Shown: piece by piece, positions 1-6,851 of the stretch | Layout of the letters: every line of letters begins with the position of its first letter | Position numbering within the stretch: the stretch's first letter is position 1 | Assembly: GCA_031411235.1 (NCBI GenBank) | Contig: JANOAR010000318.1 | Location: 1 to 30,665 of the forward strand | Length of the DNA: 30,665 nt | Origin: JANOAR01 sp031411235 | GTDB lineage: Bacteria; Verrucomicrobiota; Verrucomicrobiia; Verrucomicrobiales; Verrucomicrobiaceae | Reading direction: 5' to 3' | Made by a program: the position numbers and the translations under genes | The notes under the pieces: model-generated | What the model saw: only the letters and a program-made list of their open reading frames with translations | What the model was told of the DNA's origin: nothing | The model's database searches: none

Positions 1-1038
1 CGTGTGAGCCAGCAACTCGCCGCTGCTGAAAAGACCGCCAGTGCTGCGAAGGCCGCCCAGGTCGCCTTTCAGCTAGCCCAAAAAACCCTGGGCACCGAAC
101 TCGCTGCCGCGACCAAAAACCTCGCCGAAGCCACCAAGACCCTGGCTGCCCTGCGGCTCTCGCCCGATCAACGCTTCCTCATCGAACCCCAGGCCGACGG
201 CAGTGCCATGTTATGGACTGTGCCGGGTGGATTGCCCGTGGCGAAATGTCTCCCCAAGCCAGGAACCGCGCTTGCCCTGGGCTGGAAACCCGACAGCCAA
301 CTCGCGCTACCCGCCGATGCCACCACGTTAGACCTCACCCCCCAATGGACGCTGGAAAAGACACTCGGCACAGGCGACGCCAAGTCCGACATTGAAGATC
401 GCGTCAATGCCATCGCCTTCAGCCCCGAGGGCCAATCCATCGCCGTCGGCAGTGGCGAACCTTCTCGCAGTGGCGACATCACCCTGTGGGATGTCGCCAG
501 CGGCAAGCTGCGGCGTTCCATGCGCGACCAACACAGCGACACCGTGCTGTGCCTCGACTTCTCGCCCGATGGCAAACTCATCGCCAGTGGCGGTGCCGAC
601 AAGCAACTGCGCATCTCGGATGTCGCCACGGGCAAGCCTTTAAAAGTCTTCGAGGGGCACACCCATCACGTCATGGGCGTGAGCTGGCGAGCCGATGGCC
701 GCACGCTCGTCAGCGCTGGAGCCGACAACGCCACCAAGGTCTGGGACTGGGTCAAAGTCGAGCGGCGCAAAAGCTTGGACGGCTGGGATAAAGAAGTCAC
801 CAGCATCCGTTATCTCGGGGCCACGACGCGCCTCCTCACCACATCAGGAGACAAACAAGTGCGCCTCATCGGTGAAGACGGCAGCGCCCCCACAGCCCTC
901 GCTGGCAGCACGGAATACATGCAAGCCAGCGCTTCCTCCCGCGATGGACGCTGGGCCGTCGCTGGCGGCGAAGACAGCGTACTGCGCGTCTGGGAAACCA
1001 AGGCCGGTGCCACTGTTGGGGTGTTCGCCAAGCCGTAG
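1..1038 (+). CDS. WD40-repeat protein, 3' part (5' end outside window)
   Basis: The frame is open from the first base, so this is the C-terminal part of a larger gene; the GTG at 4 is probably internal. Residues 1-50 are Ala/Lys/Glu/Leu-rich and predict a long helix or coiled coil. Roughly residues 55-340 form several WD40-like blades, with visible units such as LDFSPDGKLIASGGADKQLR, VSWRADGRTLVSAGADNATKVWD and a closing GGEDSVLRVWE. In planctomycetes and verrucomicrobia, large secreted proteins often carry a cytochrome-type domain, WD40 blades, a coiled coil and more blades, and this fits the tail of such a protein; the upstream domains are inferred, not seen. The beta-propeller is likely a protein-interaction scaffold. 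The next gene begins 113 bases downstream, and no convincing terminator was found between them. Confidence 0.85.
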   Translation, partial: RVSQQLAAAEKTASAAKAAQVAFQLAQKTLGTELAAATKNLAEATKTLAALRLSPDQRFLIEPQADGSAMLWTVPGGLPVAKCLPKPGTALALGWKPDSQLALPADATTLDLTPQWTLEKTLGTGDAKSDIEDRVNAIAFSPEGQSIAVGSGEPSRSGDITLWDVASGKLRRSMRDQHSDTVLCLDFSPDGKLIASGGADKQLRISDVATGKPLKVFEGHTHHVMGVSWRADGRTLVSAGADNATKVWDWVKVERRKSLDGWDKEVTSIRYLGATTRLLTTSGDKQVRLIGEDGSAPTALAGSTEYMQASASSRDGRWAVAGGEDSVLRVWETKAGATVGVFAKP

Positions 1039-1151
1039 GCCACCGCGATAGTGGCGCTCACGGCGCCGCCAGTTGCGCCGCTCTTGGATTTACTACTTGC
1101 CTGCCGCTTTTCTGCACACTCCGGCGCGTTGACTGACGTAGAGATTCCGCC

Positions 1152-1709
1152 ATGAAATCACGCGCCAAACGCCTGTCCTTCCTTGTCATTGCAGTGTTGC
1201 TCATCACTTGCGGCGTTGGCTTTGTGAGCTGCACGCACTTTGAGAAAAATTACGCGCCTACAGCGGTCGGCGTCGTGGAGGTGAAGGCCTTGCCTGCGGC
1301 ACGAGTGATCGAGACAATGACGACAGACTATCATCAGCAGAGTGACCCGATGTTCATGCGTCTATTCAACTACATCAAAGCCAACGACATCGCGATGACC
1401 GTGCCAGTGGAGGGCGAGCTGAAGCCTGGGGTAATGCGTTTCTTTGTCGAAGAGAAGCTCGCGGCGCGTCAGCTCAAAGATAGCGCCGAGGTGAAGGTGC
1501 GCGTTCTGCCCGCGAGGAAGGTAGTGGCGTGTGGCGCACGTGGCGGCTATGGCAAGGTGGACACGGATCGCGTGATCGAGAAGCTGCTCGCTTGGCTCAA
1601 GGCACATCCCGAAATCAAGACCAGGGGCGAGCCGTATGTAGTGTTCTGGGATGGGCCGTTTATCCCGCCGATGCTGCGCCGGATGGAGGTGCATGTGTTG
1701 GTGGACTGA
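1152..1709 (+). CDS. SOUL-family haem-binding protein, putative lipoprotein
   Basis: The 185-residue product starts with a basic stretch and a hydrophobic segment (residues 8-25) ending at FVSC. This is a possible but non-canonical lipobox (Phe at -3), so it is either a lipoprotein or a membrane-anchored protein facing the periplasm. The remainder matches the SOUL/haem-binding fold: an N-terminal strand around YAPTAVGVVEVK, then a central FNYIKANDIAMTVPVE segment corresponding to the family hallmark 'I-AMT-PV', and a C-terminal GEPYVVFWDGPFIPPMLRRMEVHV segment. SOUL proteins bind tetrapyrroles; a physiological ligand cannot be read from the sequence. It stands alone on the plus strand and converges with sbtB, with a structured inverted repeat between the two genes. 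Confidence 0.85.
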   Translation: MKSRAKRLSFLVIAVLLITCGVGFVSCTHFEKNYAPTAVGVVEVKALPAARVIETMTTDYHQQSDPMFMRLFNYIKANDIAMTVPVEGELKPGVMRFFVEEKLAARQLKDSAEVKVRVLPARKVVACGARGGYGKVDTDRVIEKLLAWLKAHPEIKTRGEPYVVFWDGPFIPPMLRRMEVHVLVD

Positions 1710-1727
1710 GTCAGAACCTAAGCGGGC

Positions 1728-1824
1728 GCAAAAAGTGTGATGCACACACGCCTGTCTGACCTATTCCGCTTCTATCCCCCAGTGAAACCCGTGGAGACAG
1801 GAGTGTCCGCCTCACACTTTTTGC
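1728..1824. terminator. Long nested inverted repeat between convergent genes
   Basis: A perfect 13-base inverted repeat (GCAAAAAGTGTGA at 1728-1740; its exact complement at 1812-1824) encloses inner complementary arms 1746-1749/1803-1806 and CCTGTCT/AGACAGG (1751-1757/1795-1801), leaving a 37-base apical loop. The arms carry runs of five A and five T, so either strand's transcript would have a U-tract in the stem. It fills the gap between the convergent SOUL and sbtB genes. A bidirectional transcription terminator is the simplest reading; a structured RNA or small repeat element is possible. No short ORF of note lies inside it. Confidence 0.55.
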
Positions 1825-1831
1825 ACTCTCG

Positions 1832-2119
1832 TCAGAACTTCTCCGGCCTGAGCACGCGCACGTCTGTCTCATAGACGATGACGGCGAAGTGCGGGAACAG
1901 TTCCTTACGCGCGTGCTCCATGAGTTCCGTGGCACGGTCTTCGGGGGCGATGATCTGGAACTGGAGATTGCCAGACTCGGGGGTGTCGCCGATGCGCTGG
2001 CCCTTGGCACCGCTGCCTTCCACGGGGAAGACGGTGTAGCCATGCACGCCTATTTTTTGCAGTGCGCGTTCGACGGTGGAGCGCGCGAGTTCTTCGATGA
2101 CGATGGTGACGAGCTTCAT
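1832..2119 (-). CDS. sbtB: PII-like protein SbtB, partner of the bicarbonate transporter
   Basis: The 95-residue product begins MKLVTIVIEE and has the size and pattern of PII-like trimeric signalling proteins: a first beta-alpha-beta unit (residues 1-32), a T-loop-like segment around EGSGAKGQRIGDTPESGN, and a second unit ending YETDVRVLRPEKF. SbtB proteins bind adenine nucleotides and dock on SbtA to close bicarbonate transport. The ATG at 2119 was chosen over longer readings because residues upstream of it are arginine/proline-rich out-of-frame translation of sbtA. It lies 10 bases after the sbtA stop on the same strand, so the two are almost certainly co-transcribed. It ends at the RPEKF segment and lacks the Cys-containing C-terminal extension found in several cyanobacterial SbtB proteins. 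Identity rests largely on the sbtA linkage. Confidence 0.85.
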   Translation of the reverse strand: MKLVTIVIEELARSTVERALQKIGVHGYTVFPVEGSGAKGQRIGDTPESGNLQFQIIAPEDRATELMEHARKELFPHFAVIVYETDVRVLRPEKF

Positions 2120-2129
2120 AAAGCGTGAG

Positions 2130-3107
2130 TTATAGACTAATCCACCAGCGGGCAAAGCCGAGATAAAGCGGCAGTCCGAGTGTGATGTTAAAGGGGAAGG
2201 TGATGGCGAGCGAGGCGGTGAGGTAGAGCGATGGATTGGCTTCAGGCAACGACAAGCGCATGGCGGCGGGCGCAGCGATGTAGGACGCGCTGGCGGCGAG
2301 CGTGCCCATGAGGGCGGTACCACCGATGGAAAGTCCACAGGCCGCGCCGATGCCGGTGCCGATGAACCCATGAATCACGGGCATGATGGTGCCAAAGATG
2401 AGCAAGCGCGGGCCGCTCTGGCGAATGTCGGCAAGGCGACGCCCAGCGACGGTGCCGAGTTCCAGCAGGAAGAGCGTGAGCACGCCTTGGAACGGGGTGA
2501 CAAAGAAGCCCGCAGTGGCTTCGAGCCCCGGTTTGCCCGCGAGGAATCCGGCGGCGAGTGCGCCGAGCAGAAGGAAGATGCTACGGCCAAAGAGCGCCTC
2601 GTGAAGTATTTCACGCATGGGCACGCTCGATACACCGGGTGTGCCGAAGCGCTTGCCCAGGAGCACGCCGATCAGGATTGCGGGCGACTCCATCACGGCG
2701 AGAAAGGCGCTGGCGTAGGCTTCGGGCGGTTCGCCGAGGGATTTCAGATAGTTGCTCGCCGCGATGAAGGTGACGGCACTCACCGAGCCGTAGTGCGCGG
2801 CGATGGCTGCTGCATCCGCAGCGTTGAAGCCGAAGACTTTCTTCAACAATGGGTAACACCACAGTGGAATGAGCGCCCCGAGCAGCACCGCCGCGAGGGC
2901 TGGTAGCCACACCTTTGCCATGCCTGCCTCAGCGATGGCGGCGCCGCCTTTGAAGCCGATGGCGACCAGCAAATAGATGGTGAGGGTGACGTAGAGTGTC
3001 TCGGGGAATTTGAGATCGCACTTCACCAGGGCAGCGATGACGCCGAGCGCAAAGAACAGAATCGGTGGTGAGAGTAAGTTGGCTTGGATCGCGTGGAGGA
3101 AGTCCAT
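2130..3107 (-). CDS. sbtA: SbtA-type sodium-dependent bicarbonate transporter
   Basis: The 325-residue product is very hydrophobic, with about ten predicted membrane segments in two inverted halves, starting MDFLHAIQANLLSPPILFFALG. Family landmarks include the segment LPETLY-like 'FPETLYVTLTIYLLVAIGFKGG', the AAHYGSVSAVTF motif in the first half and GTIMPVIHGFIGTGIGAACGLS plus GTLAASASYIAAPAAMRLSLPEANPSLYLTASLAITFPFN in the second. These match the DUF897/SbtA family, which imports bicarbonate with sodium across the inner membrane. At 325 residues it is somewhat shorter than cyanobacterial SbtA (about 370). Its ATG overlaps the stop of the upstream channel remnant (TGATG), and sbtB follows after 10 bases. 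With the carbonic anhydrase upstream, a role in supplying bicarbonate, for anaplerotic carboxylation or pH balance, is inferred. Confidence 0.9.
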   Translation of the reverse strand: MDFLHAIQANLLSPPILFFALGVIAALVKCDLKFPETLYVTLTIYLLVAIGFKGGAAIAEAGMAKVWLPALAAVLLGALIPLWCYPLLKKVFGFNAADAAAIAAHYGSVSAVTFIAASNYLKSLGEPPEAYASAFLAVMESPAILIGVLLGKRFGTPGVSSVPMREILHEALFGRSIFLLLGALAAGFLAGKPGLEATAGFFVTPFQGVLTLFLLELGTVAGRRLADIRQSGPRLLIFGTIMPVIHGFIGTGIGAACGLSIGGTALMGTLAASASYIAAPAAMRLSLPEANPSLYLTASLAITFPFNITLGLPLYLGFARWWISL

Positions 3108-3524
3108 CAGTGGGTGGTTAGCTTGGAAGTTTCGCTTTGTGAAAAGGGGATTACATCGCGGTCAGCCTGCGGCTTAGCGATCTCTAATGCGCTTTGCCGG
3201 GCGTCCAGTTCAGCGTGTATCTCGGCCATGCTGTTGGTGATGACGCCGATGAAAAGATTCAGCATGATCATAGTCCCAAGTAAGATGAAGCACACGAAGT
3301 AGAGCGTGGCCGTCATCGGTGCGTGGGGCGATACAGCCGCGAACAAATCGCTCCAGTTATCCAGCGTCATAATCTGTAACAGTGCTGGCAGCGTGACGTG
3401 CAGGGAACCGAAGTGCTGGGCATCATACGCGCCGAAGAGATGGATGCCAGCAAAGCGTAGAGGTAGAACATCAATCCGAGCCGCAGACTCACGTAACCCA
3501 TGGAGCTGAGGCTTTTGAGAGCGT
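3107..3524 (-). pseudogene. Decayed voltage-gated cation channel (pore module only, frameshifted)
   Basis: Two minus-strand frames together encode the pore module of a bacterial voltage-gated channel. The upstream frame reads ALKSLSSMGYVSLRLGLMFY as an S5-like helix. At about position 3450 homology moves by one frame to GIHLFGAYDAQHFGSLH, followed by the pore helix and filter LLQIMTLDNWSDL, an S6-like segment YFVCFILLGTMIMLNLFIGV and a charged tail. A single missing G after CTG would explain the shift. The voltage-sensor helices S1-S4 are absent: the remnant begins at the terminator hairpin behind the carbonic anhydrase. It is therefore 5'-truncated and frameshifted. Its stop overlaps the sbtA start codon, so it once belonged to the same operon. 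A sequencing error could explain the frameshift but not the missing voltage sensor. Confidence 0.7.
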
Positions 3525-3556
3525 CGCAATGGCAGCCAGGAGTGGCTGCCATTGCG
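3525..3556 (-). terminator. 13-bp stem-loop behind the carbonic anhydrase
   Basis: A perfect 13-base inverted repeat (3525-3537 with 3544-3556) around a 6-base loop lies 12 bases beyond the carbonic anhydrase stop codon. The stem is GC-rich at the loop side. There is no real U-tract after it on the minus strand, only CUCAAAAGC-like sequence, so it may be a Rho-assisted terminator or a 3'-end stabiliser. It also marks the exact 5' boundary of the channel remnant. Confidence 0.65.
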
Positions 3557-3568
3557 CTGTTAAATAGC

Positions 3569-4264
3569 TTAGTTGAAGAAATTCACCTTGCCGGTCTCGA
3601 TGTCATACATGCCGCCGACGATCTTGATCTGGCCGTCCTTTTCCATCTGGCGGAGGACGGGGCTGTTGTTACGGATATTCGTCATTGTTTTGCTCACGTT
3701 GGTTTCGGCGACGCGATCCACGAAAGCGTAATTCTTTGAACTGCGGTCTTCGCCTGTGGCTGATTTGGTAGCGGCGACGGCGGGTTCGATCTTGTCGATC
3801 AAGCCAGTGAGGTTGCCGAGTTCTACGTTGTCGCACGCGCCTTTGATCGCGCCGCATTTAGTGTGACCGATGACGGCGATGAGCTTGGCACCGGCGGCCT
3901 TGGAGGCGAACTCGAGACTGCCGAGGATGTCGGGGTTGACGATGTTGCCCGCGACTCGTGCATTGAAGACATCGCCAATGCCTTGGTCAAAGATTAGCTC
4001 GGTGCTGGTGCGGGAGTCGAGGCAGCTCACCACAGTGGCAAAGGGATACTGGCCCTTGGATGTGTCCTTCACCTGCTGGTGCAGATTGCGATGCACGGTG
4101 CTGCCCGCGACGAAGCGTGCGTTGCCAGCCTTTAGTTTATCAAACGCTTGCTGCGGCGTGGTTGCGGCTTGTGCTTCCTTTGTCATGGTGGGTGCCGTCT
4201 GGCAACTTGTGAGCGCGAGGGCGAACATGGCGAGGGCGGAGAGGATGATGGGACGTACTTTCAT
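3569..4264 (-). CDS. Beta-class carbonic anhydrase, predicted lipoprotein
   Basis: This enzyme interconverts CO2 and bicarbonate. The ATG at 4264 gives 231 residues with a typical lipoprotein signal: MKVRPIILSALAMFALALTSC, lipobox LTSC, lipidated Cys21. A longer reading from 4381 would place 39 unlikely residues ahead of the signal. The beta-CA zinc site is complete: Cys81, Asp83 and Arg85 in SCLDSR, and His134 and Cys137 in GHTKCGAIKGA. The RVAGNI segment between them is also conserved. The lipid anchor predicts a periplasmic or outer-membrane location, which suits delivery of bicarbonate to SbtA in the inner membrane. TerC lies 65 bases upstream on the same strand. The leader before the ATG is strikingly rich in A and C and has no Shine-Dalgarno sequence. 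Confidence 0.93.
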   Translation of the reverse strand: MKVRPIILSALAMFALALTSCQTAPTMTKEAQAATTPQQAFDKLKAGNARFVAGSTVHRNLHQQVKDTSKGQYPFATVVSCLDSRTSTELIFDQGIGDVFNARVAGNIVNPDILGSLEFASKAAGAKLIAVIGHTKCGAIKGACDNVELGNLTGLIDKIEPAVAATKSATGEDRSSKNYAFVDRVAETNVSKTMTNIRNNSPVLRQMEKDGQIKIVGGMYDIETGKVNFFN

Positions 4265-4329
4265 GGTTGTGTGTCTTGGGTTGGTTGGTGTTTGTGTTCT
4301 TTGGATTCCGATCCGTAAATCGAAAAGTT

Positions 4330-5280
4330 TTAGAAGGCACTGCTGGAAGGCAGTGCGTCGGGCTTCGTCGTTTTTGGCCACAGTAGCGAGGCGACGACGG
4401 AGCTGGCAAGGATCAGCACGATGACGCCCAGCGACAGGTGGGTGTCAATCTTCCATGCAGTGTGGCCGAGCAGCATTTTCACACCGACAAAGGTGAGCAC
4501 CACGCCGAGGCCGAGCTTGAGGTAGTGGAACTTGTCCATCACGCCAGCGAGGGCGAAGTAGAGCGAGCGCAGGCCGAGGATGGCGAAAACGTTCGAGGTA
4601 TAGACGATGAACGGATCGTTGGTCACGGCGAAGATTGCCGGGATGGAATCGACGGCGAAGATCACGTCCGAGACCTCGACGAGCAGCAGCAGCACGAACA
4701 GCGGCGTCGCGTGGCGAAGGCCGTTCTCACGGACGAAGAACTTGCCCTCGCGGTAGTCGCTGGTGACGGGCATGAGCTTCTTGAACCAGCGCACCACTGG
4801 GTTGTTCTCGGGATGGAATTCCTCTTCCTTTTTGAAGATCATCTTCAGCCCGGTGATGATGAGGAAGACTCCAAAGATGTAGATGATCCAGATGAACTTG
4901 GTGATCAAGGCAGCGCCCACGCCTATCATGATCGCACGCATCACCAGTGCGCCGAGGATGCCCCAGAAGAGCACCTTGTGCTGATGCTTCGCAGGTACCG
5001 AAAAGTAGCTAAATAGAAGGGCAAAGACAAACACGTTGTCCACGCTGAGTGACTTCTCGATCACATAACCAGTGAGGAACTGAATGCCCATCTCAGAGCC
5101 GCCGTAGTGCCAGACGCCGAGATTAAAGAGCATCGCTAGCGTGACCCACACGACAGTCCACGCCATGGATTCGTTGAAGGTGACGGCATGAGCTTTGCGA
5201 TGAAACACGCCGAGATCGAGCGCGAGCATGAAGAGCACACCGAGATTGAAAGCGATCCAGAGCCAGAGGGGGGCAGTCAT
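4330..5280 (-). CDS. TerC/Alx family integral membrane protein
   Basis: The 316-residue product has about eight to nine membrane segments and the family's conserved acidic intramembrane motifs: LALDLGVFHR near the N-terminus, GYVIEKSLSVDNVFVFALLF, and LLLVEVSDVIFAVDSIPAIFAVT in the second half. Length and topology match full-size TerC/Alx proteins. Members are linked to manganese export, tellurite resistance or metal loading of exported proteins; the exact role cannot be decided here. The hydrophilic loop near residues 150-190 (KKEEEFHPENNPVVRWFKKL) is typical. It precedes the carbonic anhydrase on the same strand and follows the hibernation-factor-like gene by 95 bases. I looked in that gap for the yybP-ykoY manganese riboswitch that often precedes terC genes and did not find its conserved core. 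Confidence 0.92.
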   Translation of the reverse strand: MTAPLWLWIAFNLGVLFMLALDLGVFHRKAHAVTFNESMAWTVVWVTLAMLFNLGVWHYGGSEMGIQFLTGYVIEKSLSVDNVFVFALLFSYFSVPAKHQHKVLFWGILGALVMRAIMIGVGAALITKFIWIIYIFGVFLIITGLKMIFKKEEEFHPENNPVVRWFKKLMPVTSDYREGKFFVRENGLRHATPLFVLLLLVEVSDVIFAVDSIPAIFAVTNDPFIVYTSNVFAILGLRSLYFALAGVMDKFHYLKLGLGVVLTFVGVKMLLGHTAWKIDTHLSLGVIVLILASSVVASLLWPKTTKPDALPSSSAF

Positions 5281-5318
5281 TAATGATGAAGTAACGAAGT
5301 CAAAAAGTGGTTTATGTG

Positions 5319-5359
5319 ACGGTGCGCCTGCGGAGAATCAGCGTCTGCAGGGGCACCGT
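5319..5359 (-). terminator. Stem-loop between the HPF-like gene and terC
   Basis: On the minus strand ACGGTGC pairs with GCACCGT (5353-5359 with 5319-5325), then after one C-C mismatch a further five pairs form, leaving a 15-base loop. A run of five T follows about 12 bases later (around 5302-5306). This is a weak intrinsic terminator or attenuator in the 95-base gap before terC. The U-tract is too distant for a classical terminator. Confidence 0.4.
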
Positions 5360-5375
5360 GCGCGTGAGGTGCTTT

Positions 5376-5708
5376 CTAACCGTGTGCCCGCGCGAATGTG
5401 GGGCGTGGCCCGTGGTTGACGCACTGCCGCTTGCGCTGGCGGTGTAGCCAAGTCTCGCGGACCACTTTACTAAGTTTCCGCCAAGCGGCCTCCACGGTAT
5501 AGCCCGTGGCTGCGACGCGAATGTCGGGTCCCGGTACAGCGAGATGCACGCTGGCTTCGATCTGGTCACTGCCCTCCGAGGGCTTGCTGATGAGGATTTC
5601 GGCTTGATCGAAAGGGATCTCTTTCGCAAGGGGGTCTAGTTCACGCTGGATGAGCAGACGATGTTTAAAATTATCGGCGAGGCCATGGAATTGTAGTTTG
5701 AGTTTCAT
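5376..5708 (-). CDS. Ribosome hibernation factor-like protein (HPF/RaiA family)
   Basis: The 110-residue product has the length and alternating pattern of short hibernation-promoting factors: an N-terminal strand (MKLKLQFHGL), a helix with LLIQRELDPLAKE, strands AEILISKPSEGSDQIEASVHLA and PDIRVAATG, and a last helix TVEAAWRKLSKVVRETWLHR ending in a basic stretch RQRKRQ. Such proteins bind the 30S decoding region in stationary phase. The match is by fold pattern rather than strict motifs, so a diverged member is possible. It is the first gene of the minus-strand run leading to terC and the carbonic anhydrase and is divergent from the NhaR-like regulator, separated by 146 bases. Confidence 0.6.
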   Translation of the reverse strand: MKLKLQFHGLADNFKHRLLIQRELDPLAKEIPFDQAEILISKPSEGSDQIEASVHLAVPGPDIRVAATGYTVEAAWRKLSKVVRETWLHRQRKRQCVNHGPRPTFARAHG

Positions 5709-5854
5709 GTTGTGGAGTGTGGCGGAGTTTGTTCCGGCACTTACTCACTTTGCTCCATGCGGCTCACAAGACGATGACCTGGGCACGAAATGCCCCTTCG
5801 GGAAAAGCGAAGACGCAGATGCATGATGGGTCCAGGCGCTCTATCACTGCGTGC

Positions 5855-6739
5855 ATGACTTCATTGAATTTTCTTCATCTGCGCAGCTTCTGGATGACCG
5901 CCACGGCTGGCAACCTGCGCGTTGCCTCGGAGCGCTGGCATGTGTCTCAGCCTTCGCTGTCTGAGCAGATCAAGCAGCTAGAGCAATCGCTCGGCCAGGA
6001 GTTGTTTCGCAAGGTCAGCGGCAGACTGGTGCTCACGGAAGCAGGCAGGCGCGCCTTTGAATATGCTGAGGAAATTTTCACTTTGGGTAGGGAGCTGACA
6101 GAGTCGCTCATGCCCACTCCGCAGGCACGGCCACTGAGCATCGTCGTCGGTGTCACGGACTCGATGCCGAAGCTGCTGGCATGGTCTTTCATGCGGCCCG
6201 CATTGCACATTGATCGTCCGGTGCGGCTTGTTTGTCACGAGAGCAAGGCCACCGATCTGCTCGCGCAACTCACCGCCTATAGACTCGATGTTGTGCTTAG
6301 TGACGAGCCTGCTCCCAGCCACTCCAGTCTGCCGGTCTTCGCGCAACCGATGGCGGATAGCAGTGTCTCCTTTCTGGGCGTGCCTGCTTTGGCGAAGAAG
6401 CTTCGCAAGACCTTTCCGCGCTCGCTTATGGATGCGCCCGTACTCATGCCAGCGCTAGGTACCGCGATGCGCACCGCTTTGGATAAGTGGCTGCACGACC
6501 ACGGGCTGACACCGCGCATTGTGGTTGAGTGTGAAGACAGCGCCATGTTGAAAGCCGCCGCGCTGGATGCTCTCGGCCTAGTGCCTGTGCCCACCATCGA
6601 GGTGGATGACGTGAGGCAGCGCTACGGTTTTGACCTGGCTGGCGAGGCAACGGACTGCCAGATGCACTACTTCGCTATCACCGCTGTGCGCAAGGTTACG
6701 AACCCGGCGATTAGCGCGATCCTTCGGCGCAAGGCTTGA
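5855..6739 (+). CDS. LysR-family regulator, NhaR-like
   Basis: From the ATG at 5855 the 294-residue product starts MTSLNFLHLRSFWMTATAGN, the pattern of the NhaR subgroup (NFLHLRYFW...). The winged helix-turn-helix occupies residues 5-65 with SERWHVSQPSLSEQIKQLEQSLGQELF. The effector-binding domain follows, about residues 90-290, and is of usual length. The longer reading from 5717 adds 46 residues with no similarity to LysR N-termini and was rejected. NhaR-type regulators respond to sodium and typically activate sodium-linked transporters. This gene is divergent from the minus-strand run that ends in the sodium-dependent transporter SbtA, so control of that run is a reasonable inference. No clear T-N11-A palindrome was recognised in the 146-base divergent gap. 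Confidence 0.88.
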   Translation: MTSLNFLHLRSFWMTATAGNLRVASERWHVSQPSLSEQIKQLEQSLGQELFRKVSGRLVLTEAGRRAFEYAEEIFTLGRELTESLMPTPQARPLSIVVGVTDSMPKLLAWSFMRPALHIDRPVRLVCHESKATDLLAQLTAYRLDVVLSDEPAPSHSSLPVFAQPMADSSVSFLGVPALAKKLRKTFPRSLMDAPVLMPALGTAMRTALDKWLHDHGLTPRIVVECEDSAMLKAAALDALGLVPVPTIEVDDVRQRYGFDLAGEATDCQMHYFAITAVRKVTNPAISAILRRKA

Positions 6740-6821
6740 GAAGATGCAACGCGGACTTCGTGGGGTGCGGGTTTCATGTCAATGTATCGCTTCACGCCAA
6801 GGATAGCATCATGGGATGATA

Positions 6822-6851
6822 GTGAAACGATTTCGATGGCTATCGTCTCAC
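6822..6851. terminator. Imperfect hairpin between convergent genes
   Basis: GTGAAACGAT (6822-6831) pairs with ATCGTCTCAC (6842-6851) with one mismatch that becomes a G-U pair on the minus strand, around a 10-base loop. It overlaps the stop codon of the minus-strand dehydrogenase (6848-6850). No T-tract follows on either strand, so this is at best a weak or Rho-assisted terminator. The rest of the 108-base gap shows nothing recognisable. Confidence 0.35.

Noticed and set aside
1039..1151. Terminator behind the WD40 gene
   Set aside because: A GC-rich 5-base-pair stem (GGCGC/GCGCC) exists but is short and has no T-tract; chance is likely in GC-rich sequence.
1711..2043. Minus-strand ORF of 110 codons over sbtB and the nested repeat
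   Set aside because: Its product is Ser/Arg/Pro-rich with no family resemblance and lies out of frame over the clear sbtB gene.
5281..5375. yybP-ykoY manganese riboswitch before terC
   Set aside because: This riboswitch often precedes terC/alx genes, but the 95-base gap lacks its conserved core; only a weak stem-loop is present.
5717..5854. 46-residue N-terminal extension of the NhaR-like regulator
   Set aside because: LysR proteins start a few residues before the first helix; the extension has no similarity, and ATG 5855 gives the standard length.
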